DNA from: Warburgia ugandensis
Taxonomy: Eukaryota > Streptophyta > Magnoliopsida > Canellales > Canellaceae
DNA: 64,000 nt
NCBI GenBank assembly: GCA_035236585.1
Contig: CP141127.1
Span: forward strand, 70,289,495 to 70,353,494
Direction of reading: 5' to 3'
Part shown: positions 25,651-36,583 of the stretch, in pieces
Numbering within the stretch: the first letter of the stretch is position 1
How the letters are laid out: each line of letters opens with the position of its first letter
Translations under genes and position numbers: made by a program
Notes under the pieces: model-generated
What the model saw: the letters and a program-made list of their open reading frames with translations, nothing else
What the model was told of the DNA's origin: nothing
The model's database searches: none

Positions 25651-26246
25651 CCCTTTTGGTCATTTTGCCCTTGAATTTTATTCTCATCTTTTAACCCACT
25701 ACGATTCCATGGACTGGTCCAATCACACATTTCGTTTTCGTTTTCGCTCTCTCTCTCTTGGGGTTTATCAAGAGTTTACCAAACTATGTATTTGATTACA
25801 GCTTATCAGGATAAGTGAGTTTCTAAATAAGGAAGAGGATAAGTAACTAATGCCATAACTTGCCAACCACTCCATTGAAAAAATAAGCCATGTTTTGATT
25901 GATATAGCTTATTGGTTAAGCTTAAATCATCATCATAGTTAATAAGACCGGGATTGACAACAAGTACATCAGTAGAACTTGTTTGATTAGGTCCCAGCTC
26001 TCAACTCCTGTTAATCCACCCAGTTCAACTTATTTCACCAAAATGAGGTATAATAACCTAATATACGTCAAATTGGAGAATTGTAATACAAAAATAAATA
26101 TGTTTTGAGTAGTTGGATTCGACATTTGCTGATGCCAAGTCTCCAAATGATTATATCCAATGATCAAAAGTAATATATTTTTGGCAGCTAGAGTCATGAA
26201 ATTGGCTTCTCATTCTTCTCCTCTCTCTCTATCTCTGAATTATATG

Positions 26247-26444
26247 GTGCTCCTGGTAGTATTTGGGAGCATCTGTCAGACGAAAAGAAAACTAGGTAAC
26301 GGCCCTGCTTTTTGTGTGTTGAAGACCTAATCTGTTCATCTGATTTGGCCTCATCTACATGGCCTGTGTATCAAAAATCAGATCAAACCAAAACATTTAA
26401 GAACTTAAGTTTTTTTTCATATGAAAGGTGCTCCTAGGAGCACC
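26247..26444. mobile_element. Possible small MITE with GGTGCTCCT termini
   Basis: GGTGCTCCTGG at 26,247 faces a perfect 18-bp palindrome, GGTGCTCCTAGGAGCACC, at 26,427-26,444, so the 198-bp segment is bounded by inverted repeats. No target duplication is visible because a CA repeat follows at once. Confidence 0.35.
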
Positions 26445-26483
26445 ACACACACACACACACTCTCCCTCCCTCCCTCCCTCCCT
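26443..26483. repeat. (CA)n(TCCC)n compound microsatellite
   Basis: About nine CA units are followed by about five TCCC units. It begins inside the right palindrome. Confidence 0.9.
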
Positions 26484-27933
26484 GAGTTTGAGTGGGCCAT
26501 TTCGCGGTAACAGAGAATACATTAGGCTGGTAACATTCCTCAACTTGTTTCAAGTCTTTGTACTTCCAGGAAATGTGTGTTTGTTCTACTTATGACACAG
26601 ATTAGTAGACATATACTTACGTTTCTAAATAAGGCAAATCAAAGAAAGCACGGAATGATGATGATTAAGTTTACGTGTTCACACATTAGGATGTAAATTC
26701 AATTTTTGCTAGACCTTATTGTTTAAATACTTCTAGAAAGATATTGAAAAGTAAGCTCAATTCTTGCCCATCAGAATGAAGCTAACAAATAACAAATGAG
26801 AAATTTGCATTTGGATTTAAACATTTAAAAAAAAAAAGTCATTTTGCTTTAAACACATGGAGAATTTTGATTATTTTTAGATATTTGGCATTTTCAAGTA
26901 AACTACCATGGCTACTAGCAATCTATTAGTCCCCTAAAATGGCAAATGAATGAATGGTTCTTATAAAAACTTATATTTGTACTGCATTAATTGTGCTGTA
27001 GTGCTAAAACCCTTATACGTTGGAAGGGCAGCTGTCCAATCCTCGACCAGGATTATCCAATTTGAGGATCCGTCATGAATTCCTTAAACTTGCTCTAACC
27101 AAGTAATCCTAACCATTCAATCAGTAGCGTAGAAAATAGAAAAGCTTCGAAACCAAACAATAGAAAGGCTTCGAAATCACTTTTATTTAAAAACCCGTGA
27201 TATCAGGATTAGTTGATCAGAGTTCTTCCCAAGTGGTGGACAAGCCTCTACTACTCCAATAAGGGATGTATTATTCCACGTAAAGAAATTGGTAAATTCT
27301 TTTCTTTTTTCTCTTTTTTTTTCGGAATGTTGAATCACACATCCACCAGCAGCCTCGATCCTGGCCGCCGGGAGAGAGGTCCTTCTTGGGCCGCTATGAT
27401 AGAAGGCCTTTGCATAACAGATAAGTACTTAATTGGATCTTGCACATGACCAAATATGTGCTTGGCGTTATCAAGAGGAACTTTGGTTCAGTAAAGCATA
27501 CTTCGAGTCAAGGCCTATGATATCATCACCCCACTTTTGATTCATTAACTCCTTACTAAATAGTAGAAAAGGTTGCAATTCTAGGTGGCCCTAGATTTGT
27601 AAAGATTCATATTGTTCTTAATATTTTCCTGATTTAAATGGGCTATTCTAAAATTCCCATCCATTGAGTAATCATAGCCATTGCTTCTTTTTTGTTATAA
27701 AATGGATGGTAAACGTTTGACCGTCATGTATAACTCAAAAGACACTTGCATCATCCAATGGATGAGAATATGGAAACATAAAACATCTAAGTCAAGGGTA
27801 ATAGTGTGAACGATTTGGGATATTCATAAATCTGGCCCGCCTGGAATTATTACCCTCCATAGCATCAGTACGGACTAATGAATAAAAAATGGGCAATTAT
27901 ATTGCTTTCTTCTAAATAAATGGAAACAATAAT

Positions 27934-28669
27934 ATCAAGAATTACCTCAAGAAGATGAACATTTGACATCAAGAACACCTGTACGTTTAACACATGCATT
28001 CGGATGAGGAGAAACTGAAGGATATCTAGACTTCCTTGATCTGATATTAATTGGCACTATTTAACTTAAACTTCTCTTATTGGGTGTTTGTAACCTTTTG
28101 TAGACAGCAAAGGCCAATGAGAAAAAAAGATACTGGCAATTTTTGAAAAGCTATAAACAGACAACAAAAGAAGTTTTGTTTTTTGGTTAATGGATAAGAG
28201 AAGTTTAAAGAAAGAGAGACTATGCATGTGGCACCATTAAGCATCTTACATATACATGACGGTCGAATTTGCACAACACCAACAGGTTATTTCACATATG
28301 ACATCAAGAATTACCTCAAGAAGATGAACATATGACATCAAGAACACCTGTACGTTTAACACTTGCATTCGGATGAGGAGAAACTGAAGGATATCTAGAC
28401 TTCCTTGCTCTGATATTAATTGGCACTATTTAACTTAAACTTCTCTTATTGGGTGTTTGTAAGTTTTTGTAGACAGCAAAGGCCAATGAGAAAAAAAGAT
28501 ACTGGCAATTTTTGAAAAGCTATAAACAGACAACAAAAGAAGTTTTGTTTTTTGGTTAATGGATAAGAGAAGTTTAAAGAAAGAGAGACTATGCATGTGG
28601 CGCCATTAAGCATCTTACATATACATGACGGTCGAATTTGCACAACACCAACAGGTTATTTCACATGAT
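27934..28669. repeat. Tandem duplication, period 369 bp
   Basis: The segment from 27,934 is repeated from 28,303 with only scattered substitutions, for example ACATGC/ACTTGC, GTAACC/GTAAGT and GGCACC/GGCGCC. The two copies produce twin minus-strand ORFs (28,077-28,274 and 28,446-28,643) that match no known family. Confidence 0.93.
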
Positions 28670-28966
28670 TTTGGTCCCATCCTTGAAGAGATGTCCCATG
28701 AAAATCAATGGTCAAGGATGATCGTCTGATCAAGGTAAAATTTATAGCAACTAATGCGATCAACTTTCTGTTAGGACGAACGCTTTCGATTGTGTCTATG
28801 TAGCACGTCAACTCCATATGTCTGTTAGGAAAGAGCACTGGGACAGCCACTGTCTTCTAAGAATTTGAAGTAAAGGGAGTGCCAAAATGAAAACTACAAA
28901 TTGATTTTACCCATATGGCTGTATAGATTATGATATACTTTTGTGGTTTCGCTTAATGATTGGAAG

Positions 28967-29137
28967 AATATAAAAGGGGTAGCCCGCTTATACGGGGTCT
29001 AGAGAAGGGGCAGACCACAAGGGCTTAAAGTACATAGCCTTACCTTGCATTTTGCAAGAGGTTGTTTCCATATCTTGAACCCGTGACCTTAAAGTGGCAC
29101 GACAACAACTTTTATCATTGCGCCAAGGCTCCCCTTC
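28967..29137 (-). mobile_element. Au-family SINE, slightly 3' shortened
   Basis: The minus strand starts GGGGAGCCTTGGCGCAATGA and contains the A-box region GCGCAATGATAAAAGTTG and the B-box region GGTCACGGGTTCAAG. It then carries the family's CCTCTTGCAAAATGCA and CCCTTGTGGTCTGCCCCTTC blocks, ending GCGGGCTACCCC plus a short T/A tail. This is the order of the tRNA-derived Au SINE of angiosperms. The flanks are imperfect 12-bp duplications: AATGATTGGAAG (28,955-28,966) and AATAATCGGAAG (29,138-29,149). The stretch between GCGGG and CTACCCC is shorter than usual, so the 3' end has lost some bases. Confidence 0.9.
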
Positions 29138-29529
29138 AATAATCGGAAGTTTATGTTTACCTAAAATTTTTACCCCAGAAGTTGAAACCGTTGAACAGAT
29201 TAATTTTCTTATGCGAGGCAAGTACATGTACTCTTAGTTGCAAACTTTCATTGATGCCAAATTTTCTCTTCGATTCCCATTTAATTTCTTTCCTTAACAG
29301 AAGACAGTCACTTCAACAAGTAAATAAATCGAGGATCTCGCGTTTGACTCCCATCTACACCTGTATGATATTAAATGTACACATACGATATGTATTGTAA
29401 CAGCGTAAGTTTGTACCATTTAGTTTGCTTCTAATCACCTTTTTTACAATATATAGGAAAAATTGACATTAGGGTCACTCCTAAGCCCGAGAGTGGTACA
29501 CTAAACCTGTCTATTGATGATTACTTACC

Positions 29530-29860
29530 CCAAGGTCTTTATTTATTACTTAGGAACTGAATATACAAGTGACACGTGGGGCAAACATTGCTCCATACAC
29601 ATAAAAGAACCATCAACACCTCGTTGGGCCAGAGAATCAGCAAGGTAATTAACCGAACGAAAGGGCATAATTAAGAAAAGATTCATTAGGACAGTGTTAA
29701 GGAAAGATAACTCGATGCCATTGTGTGTATCATATTTTATAGTAGAAATTAAGGACTATACAGATTCGCTACCTAGTTCAACCAAAAAAATTGTAAATGT
29801 ATTGCTAATGCTTCTTCTTTCTTTCCTTGTAACAATTTTATTTTTGGTTAAGGTGGGATG
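29530..29860 (-). pseudogene. LINE-type RNase H domain remnant
   Basis: On the minus strand a frame reads VELGSESV, a stop, SLIST, then HNGIELSFLNTVL, MPFRSVNYLADSLAQRGVD and SFMCMEQ. This matches the C-terminal part of the RNase H found in plant L1-type LINEs, where an ESDS strand precedes a REGN/RxxNxLADSLAKRG helix. The essential early acidic residues are not visible and a stop interrupts it. It may be the tail of an otherwise deleted LINE. Confidence 0.55.
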
Positions 29861-29880
29861 GCCTCGAAGTCGTATGTGAG

Positions 29881-31753
29881 TCGCATTGCGAGTCAATTAT
29901 CTCCTCAATGACCGAGTTATTAATGATTGGAACTCGCTTCTCGACACACGACTCATGACCCGACTAAAATATGCTTCTCTTGTCGTCCTTTTGATTTTTC
30001 TTGCCGGACTAGAATCCTAACTTATATCAAGTTTGCAAGATATGTCTCCTTGCAATAAGTGGACCCCTCTGCAAACTTTTGTTAATTACGATCCTAGAAT
30101 TGTGTCACACATGGTTTTGGTCATGGCCCACCGTGATCATAGATTAGGTCCCGTTCAACTCATCTAATCAGTCACCAATTTCCTAGAAACTAACATTTAC
30201 ATATTTAAGATAAGAGAGAACGTATTTTATACATTCAATTATTAGGATGTAATTATCTTGTCTTGATCTAAAGCTGTGGAATGAATGGACTAGAATTCGT
30301 TCCGACGTGGTCCCATAAAAGCAACAGTTGACGGACTGTCTGATCATGATTAGACAATTGTTCTTTCTTTCTTTTTTTTTCCCCTATGAAAGACACAATC
30401 AGACAGTTGATAAGTTTACTTAAGCCTTGAATTCTGTAAAGCAACATGAAGGAACGTTCCTCGTTAGTCAATATAAAAGAAAAAGAAATTCACTGTCTCT
30501 CTATCTTCTTCTCTACTTGTGACCTTGCAGAAACAAGCACATGCTAGGTGTGCACCTTCAGAACTGTGTATAATAAACTATACAGGAATGAGTTTTTTCT
30601 AATAATTCTGCTGCTTATGCAAATCTTACTGATCGGCTATTATTGCGGAGATTTCTGTCTTATCTATCATAGACGTAAGACAGACGAGAAACTGCCATTA
30701 CTGCAGTGGAGGTGGTCACAAGAACCCTACTCAGAAAACATTAATTCCTTATAACCAAATTGGATGTTTTGGGTCATGGAAAAGAATCAGAAACAACAAA
30801 CAACCCAGTTATATTCTACACTTCCGTCGGTGATTTTTTCAGTAAATTCTAGGAAACCAAGTTCTAAAATAAAAAAATGAAACCAACAATAATATATAGA
30901 GAGAGAGAGATCTCACATTGAATTGTGGAGAGGCTGTAGCTCCGTGGAACGGTTCTCTATGGCTTTTGGAAAGATTGAGCGGGCATGAAAGCTGTGTTTG
31001 GAAGTGAGAAACTAACCGTCATTGAGATGAAAGATTCTATGCTTGGTCGCATTTTATAAACCTATGTGGAGCGAAGAATTAAAAGTTTGTGGAGTTTGGT
31101 TCCACGTAGATAATGACTGTTACTGTGTTCTGGTCCTGTTCATGCTTGCGTTCTACCTCGATGAAAGTTTCTGTGGTGGTAGTAATTGAGCATGCTTTGA
31201 GGAGATATGGCACGTCAGCATTAAAATGGTAGTGTCTAAATCATGCTCATGTTTCTTGTTTTCTAGCTTTGTTTGTCTTCTTCTTCTGTTTTTTGGACTT
31301 CCAGGTCATTTGATCGTTGCACATTAATATATGGTAAAAGTAGCTAGTTATTTTACACTGTTGTTTTGAAGTTCAGTTTCCTAGTCCATGATTTTTTTTT
31401 TTGAGAGCCCAGAAAGAAGTTTCCTAGTCCATGAATGGACTACGAATATGGGACTTATTTTCCTTTTTTTTTAATTTATACATATCTAGAAGTCTTTTTG
31501 GGATTGATTACCATGTAGATTCACTAGTGGCTCAGTGTAAGGCTCTTGTAACATGATGCATGTGCTAGCCTCCAATCAAAGTGGCTCTATCTAGAAGATT
31601 CTAAATGCCAGCATTTTACAATATTCTAATCAATATAAGTTTCTAAATTTTGATAGCTAAGGATCATCTGCTACGAGGAAATTTTGGATAATCTACTTTG
31701 ATAATTCTAGGACTACCACAACATTCAGTCTCTTGTTTATAAATATGAGGTAT
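29881..31753. other. Intergenic sequence
   Basis: No gene recognised. The ORF at 30,548-30,754 has one hydrophobic segment (FFLIILLLMQILLIGYYCG), but nothing supports it as a gene. A short GA run lies at about 30,899-30,910. Confidence 0.4.
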
Positions 31754-31864
31754 CACTACTACACAAGAGGCTTTTAAAGTCGGTAAAAAATGCTAATTGA
31801 AGTTGCTTAAAAAATGACTTCTATCAAGATGATTTTGGAAGTTTGTGAATTTTAATGTCATTTA
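31754..31864 (+). mobile_element. CACTA (En/Spm) transposon end, truncated
   Basis: CACTACTACACAAGAGGC followed by TTTTAAAGTCGGTAAAAA is close to the usual plant CACTA terminus (CACTACTA..., then GGC, then TCGGT). The copy is cut 111 bp in by the LTR at 31,865. The opposite AGTAGTG end was not found. Confidence 0.5.
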
Positions 31865-32791
31865 TGTAATAACTCTAATTTTTTAGTTATAATAAAAAAA
31901 TTAATAAAAGTTAAAAATTCAAAAAAATTGGGCTGGAATATTAAGTTGTTAGAAATTTACTTTTTATAGAAATAGAATCATGAGTTGAAACATGGATATT
32001 TGGAATGTACTCGAAAAATCAAGTCAAATGAATTTAATAATTATGCTAAATTCTGAGTTTTTATGAAAAGTCTCTATTTTTCTCTAATTTTGTAATTAAA
32101 AGGGCAAAATGATAATTTCACTTTATGGTGGGGCCCACAAAGTTAGGTAAAAACTGAGGTAAGCAATTATACAATTCAAGCATCAGCAAACACTCAACTA
32201 GTAGTGAAGGTAGCGGAGTCTCCACTCCCCATTTAAATATTCCCAAGTGGGATTTATAATAAAATAAGAAATTATTAAAAAATTCCAAAACTTGGCTGTA
32301 AATAGTCCAAATTTTTTTCCAAAAATTTGCATCAAATTTCCCACAAAGTGCCCTAACTTCCCCTTTGATTCTAGCTCCAAATTCCCTCTTCCCTATTTTT
32401 CTTCCCATTTTCTCTCACTTTTTTTTTTTTTTTTTCTATTTTTCTCTCCTCTTTCTTTCATTGTCAGCACGTCTCTACACGCACCCAACATCCTAACTTA
32501 TCAGAAAATGTTGAGCGTGTCCAGAGACGCGTTGTCTCTGATGGAACAAGGGTTTTTTTTCCTTCCACTATTTTTCAATTGGACTTTGATTTTGGATCAT
32601 TAAAATCCTGATCTAATCTGTGCAAAAGATCCAGGACGTCTTCATCTACAAAAGCCTTATAATTTTGTAAAGATCAGTGACTTATTCATCTATATTTTCA
32701 TCGAAAATAGTAACTTTGCAACATTATTATCTAGCAAGGATTATCTATTTTTCTAGCATTTTTCTCTCTTATGGACACTTTAGGTAGGTAG
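31865..32791 (+). repeat. 5' portion of a Tekay-like LTR, truncated
   Basis: It begins TGTAATAACTC and aligns with 32,792-33,622 of the next LTR up to the CTTTAGGTAGGTAG / CTCTAGGTAGGTGG phrase. The following LTR then starts directly, so the pair is head-to-tail. Its TATA position reads TGTAAATAG at 32,297-32,305 where the full copy has TATAAATAG. Confidence 0.82.
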
Positions 32792-35700
32792 TGTAATAAC
32801 TCCAATTTTGTAGTTGTAATTGAACAATTAATAAAAGTTAAAAATTTCAAAAAAATCAGGCAGAATATTAGGTTGTTAGAAATTTAGTTTTTATAGAAAC
32901 AGAATCATGAGTTAAAACATGGATATTTGGAATGCACTCAAAAAATCGAGTCAAATAACTATAAGAATGCTAAATTCTGAGTTCAGATGAAAAATATTTG
33001 TTTTTCTCCATTTTTGTAATTAAAAGGACAAGATGGTAATTTCACTTTATGGTGGGGCCCACAAAGTTAGGTAAAAATTGAGGTAAGCAATGATATAATT
33101 CAAGCATCAGCAAACACTTAGCTGTAGTGGAGTCTCCATTCCCCATTTAAATATTCCCAAGTGGAATTTATAATAAAATAAGAAATTATTAAAAAATTCC
33201 AAAACTTTGCTATAAATAGTCCAAAAGTTTGTATAAAATTTCCCACAAAGTGCCCTAACTCCCCTTATGATTTTAGCCCAATCCCCCTCCTCTCTCTCTC
33301 GGAGCTTCCACACATGCACCTAATAGATAGAACCTCATCTGGAGTCAGGGCGCATCCAAGGATGCTTTGTCCCCAACAGAACTAGGTTCCACCCAGAAAA
33401 CCTAAAATCAATTAGCCATTCATTTCTATAAACAATCTTAATGATCCAAACCATTAAATCAATGCAGAATGACCTAATCTACAAAAGCGATTTGGTTATT
33501 TGACAATCCATTGGTAAAATCATAGGAAAATCTCAATTTATTTCTTCTATTGCAATTTATATTTTTCAGCATGGAATTCTATTTTTCCAACATTGTTTTC
33601 ACTTTTGAATACTCTAGGTAGGTGGTCCTCATCGTCCTTTGCATTTTCCCTATGTTAATTTTGGGTTTTGGCATCAACGGGCTAGTTTTTTCGATGAAGT
33701 TCATCGGTGAAACTAGTACCGGTGACCTAGCCCCAAAACTTCATCAAAGAGGGCTTAGATGGAAAATCTGACTATCTAATGGATTTAGAAGGACCCAAAA
33801 CCATTAGAAAGGTGATTACAATCATATGTCTATTTCAATTTTCAAATTATTTTGTTGAATGTTGATCTGACAGTCCAGATTAGACCTTCTCAACATTCAT
33901 CGCCAATTAGCGTTAAAGATGCAGTCGGGAATCTAGTGCAGAAACATGCCACGTAGGAGCATTTCCACACGTGCTTTGCTCGTGCGACGCAGCCATCGAC
34001 AAAAAACGACCCCCAATATCTCAGAGCTGGAGACGCAGCCCACCCCATCCTTTCCCATTCTTGCCATCCAGAATTGATCTGGACCATTGAAATTTTAACT
34101 GAAATCTTAAAATTGTGATTCTAAACTCATTTTAAGTCCAAATTGAGATCGGAAAGAAGCACTAAAATCCTCTTAATGAGTAGAATCTACTGAACCTATA
34201 CAAATAAAGATTTGAGCACTGTAACTTTTTATTTATTACAAAATCTAGTATAAGGAATGGAATTCATCACTATCTCCTTAGCTCATTTAGGAGAATAATA
34301 AACATCTATGAATGACATGATTAATGTTCATGGACTTAAGTCAAAATCAAGTAGAAAAGGGACTTAGGGTAAAAAGCTCATAGGAATCTTATAGAAGGTT
34401 GATCTATTACCACTCTAGTGGACTTTGAACATCGTGGTTATGGGGGGTATACAAGATTAAAGTGATTTTCCCTCGCCTTTCATTGACATTTGTTGAGGTA
34501 TAAATGCCTCCTTACATGAGCATTGTATTAACCACTTTTTGAGTAGATTTTAACTAGTAAGCATTAGTCAAATCTAAACTAAGGAGGAGTATTCTAGAAA
34601 TATGATGACATAAATCATTTTCAACCAGCAAAACACTAACTGGCTAAGCATTAATAATAAGCGTATAAAAGGTTAGAAAATTATCAAATCAAAATAAACT
34701 TTAAGTATGATAATAATGATCAAACTAAGATCCATTATGAGATCTTGAATGATCAAGAAAAATAAAAAAAAGAATTATAATTTAGACTAAATTCTTGATT
34801 TATAATATAGATTTTAGATCAAATAGGTTAGATGATCTAAACCCTTGATCAATATGATGCAAGGAAAGAGATCTAGATTATCCTCCTTAGGGATGATCAA
34901 AAGATCATGTAGGAAGTACATATGGATAGAGGGATAACATTATATGTATGATTTGATAGATATATACATTGATCAAGATCATGGCAGATCTTAAGGAGTG
35001 GAATCACCACATCAAAGGTAAGTAGATTTTAAGGATACATTTATTTAAAAGATACATGTTCTTACACATGATCTTGATTTTTAGAATTATAGAAATTCAT
35101 GATACAATTACAATGTTATAAATGCCTTAGAAATATTTATTCTACAACCAAATGATGATGGAATAGTTATGCACTTGTTAAAGTTTAGAATTGATTGAAA
35201 ATAGGTAAACTTAAATCAATACGGATGTAGATGATATTCCAGCTTTAGATAAACAGAAAAATCATTTGATAAGTAAAAATTATTAATTTATATATAAGCA
35301 TGGAGGATTGTGGTTTTGTTTTAGACAAGCATAAGCTTGGGAATACTATGCTAGGAGGGTTATTAGGGTTTGGCCACCCACTCTTTGAAAATTGATGATG
35401 TGATAGATACCATGCCTAAGAAAGGTATAAAGTTGGGTGTGACAATTATAGGAAGGCAGCCACTGTGATAGTCATGGTCCTCCCATACGGACATGGATAA
35501 TGTATTTTTCCACCGTTGGTATTAGTGGAGTATATAGTAGTTATTTGAGCACGCTAGTATAGATCAGACTGCAACATGGTAGTTTTTTATATATTTTTCA
35601 TTATGATACATATGAGTCAGGCATAATGAAATGACTTATATTATGGTATGATGAAATGCCCAGTAATTATATATTACCAATATTTCCCATGAAGGGAAAT

Positions 35701-36453
35701 TTGCCAATATAGAAATTGGCTAAAATATTGACCTCCTATAATGGAAAATGTTGATTATGAATATTGATCCCACTATAGTATATGGAGCTGATAAGAAAAT
35801 CAACTTAGTTTGGGAATGTTTATTGACTACTTTCACGATTTTAACAGACTTATCCATATAAAGTATATATGTATAAGGTTCAACATAAATGATAAGTTAA
35901 TACCTAGAAATGGAATTGATTCATGAATGTATTATATGATAGAAATGATTAATGGGATTATTGAATTTTGGAGATCTAATGTTGAATTATCATGCTTCTT
36001 AAATCCCCTACCAAGCATAGCTTGCTGAGATATTGTAAATGTTTGAATGTTTATAATATCTCAGATACATATAAAGAAGATTAAAAGCTCAGGACTTGAA
36101 TCTAAGCACCTACAGTATCATTGATCAGGGTATTTCCTTTGAGGATTTATGTATTAAGAACTTTGTAATTTTGATTGTGAAATTTTGGACAATGTATTGT
36201 AATAATACAGGGGTTGTGTATTGTGAACGACTAGATGGATGCTGGTGTTTAATAAAATTATGTTCCTTTAATGAAAATTTTATTTTGGTTCAAAAATCTA
36301 TGTATGATATGTTGAAGTGAGACCTGGGTTTTGAAAAATCAATTTCAAAGGAAATTTTTTTCCACTATTTAGTTTTCAAAAATTTTCACTACTAAGGGCT
36401 CTGTCTTTGCAAAACACTTGTAAAAATGTGTTATAAAAACTCTGGTCATAACA
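32792..36453 (+). repeat. 5' LTR of the Tekay element
   Basis: It is 3,662 bp, TGTAATAACTCC to GGTCATAACA. TATAAATAG lies at 33,211-33,219, 419 bp in. A GATC-rich zone is at about 34,780-35,000. Conserved LTR blocks lie at 35,345-35,383 and 35,452-35,491. A hairpin with TGAGATATTGTAAA arms (one wobble) is at 36,026-36,063. Confidence 0.85.
33211..33219 (+). promoter_or_regulatory. TATA box of the Tekay LTR
   Basis: TATAAATAG occurs in TTTGCTATAAATAGTCC. The related LTR at 59,552 has TATAAATA at 60,109-60,116; the truncated LTR upstream has lost it. Confidence 0.6.
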
Positions 36454-36455
36454 GT

Positions 36456-36467
36456 TGGTGTTAGAGT
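36456..36467 (+). other. Degenerate primer binding site
   Basis: TGGTGTTAGAGT starts three bases after the LTR end. It corresponds to TGGTATCAGAGC with three changes, two of them transitions. Confidence 0.75.
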
Positions 36468-36583
36468 GGTTCATTCAGTCACTTGTAGCCCCAATGTGTC
36501 AAATAAGGAGATAACAATCCAAATTTAGGTTAAAATAGAAATAGTTATATAGATTACTTATAGAAATTTTGGTTTATGAGTAG

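Larger units (their letters stand above)
25660..27933. other. Intergenic sequence
   Basis: Upstream flank of the zinc-finger gene. Contains a small inverted-repeat element (26,247-26,444) and a microsatellite (26,443-26,483). Otherwise no gene or known repeat recognised; the ORF at 27,213-27,449 has no recognisable domain. Confidence 0.45.

Noticed and set aside
28077..28643. Twin minus ORFs as a duplicated small gene
   Set aside because: They are explained by the 369-bp tandem duplication. No family was recognised and no start or stop context supports them.
30548..30754. 68-codon ORF with one hydrophobic stretch
   Set aside because: No homology, codon or context support; AT-rich DNA gives such ORFs by chance.
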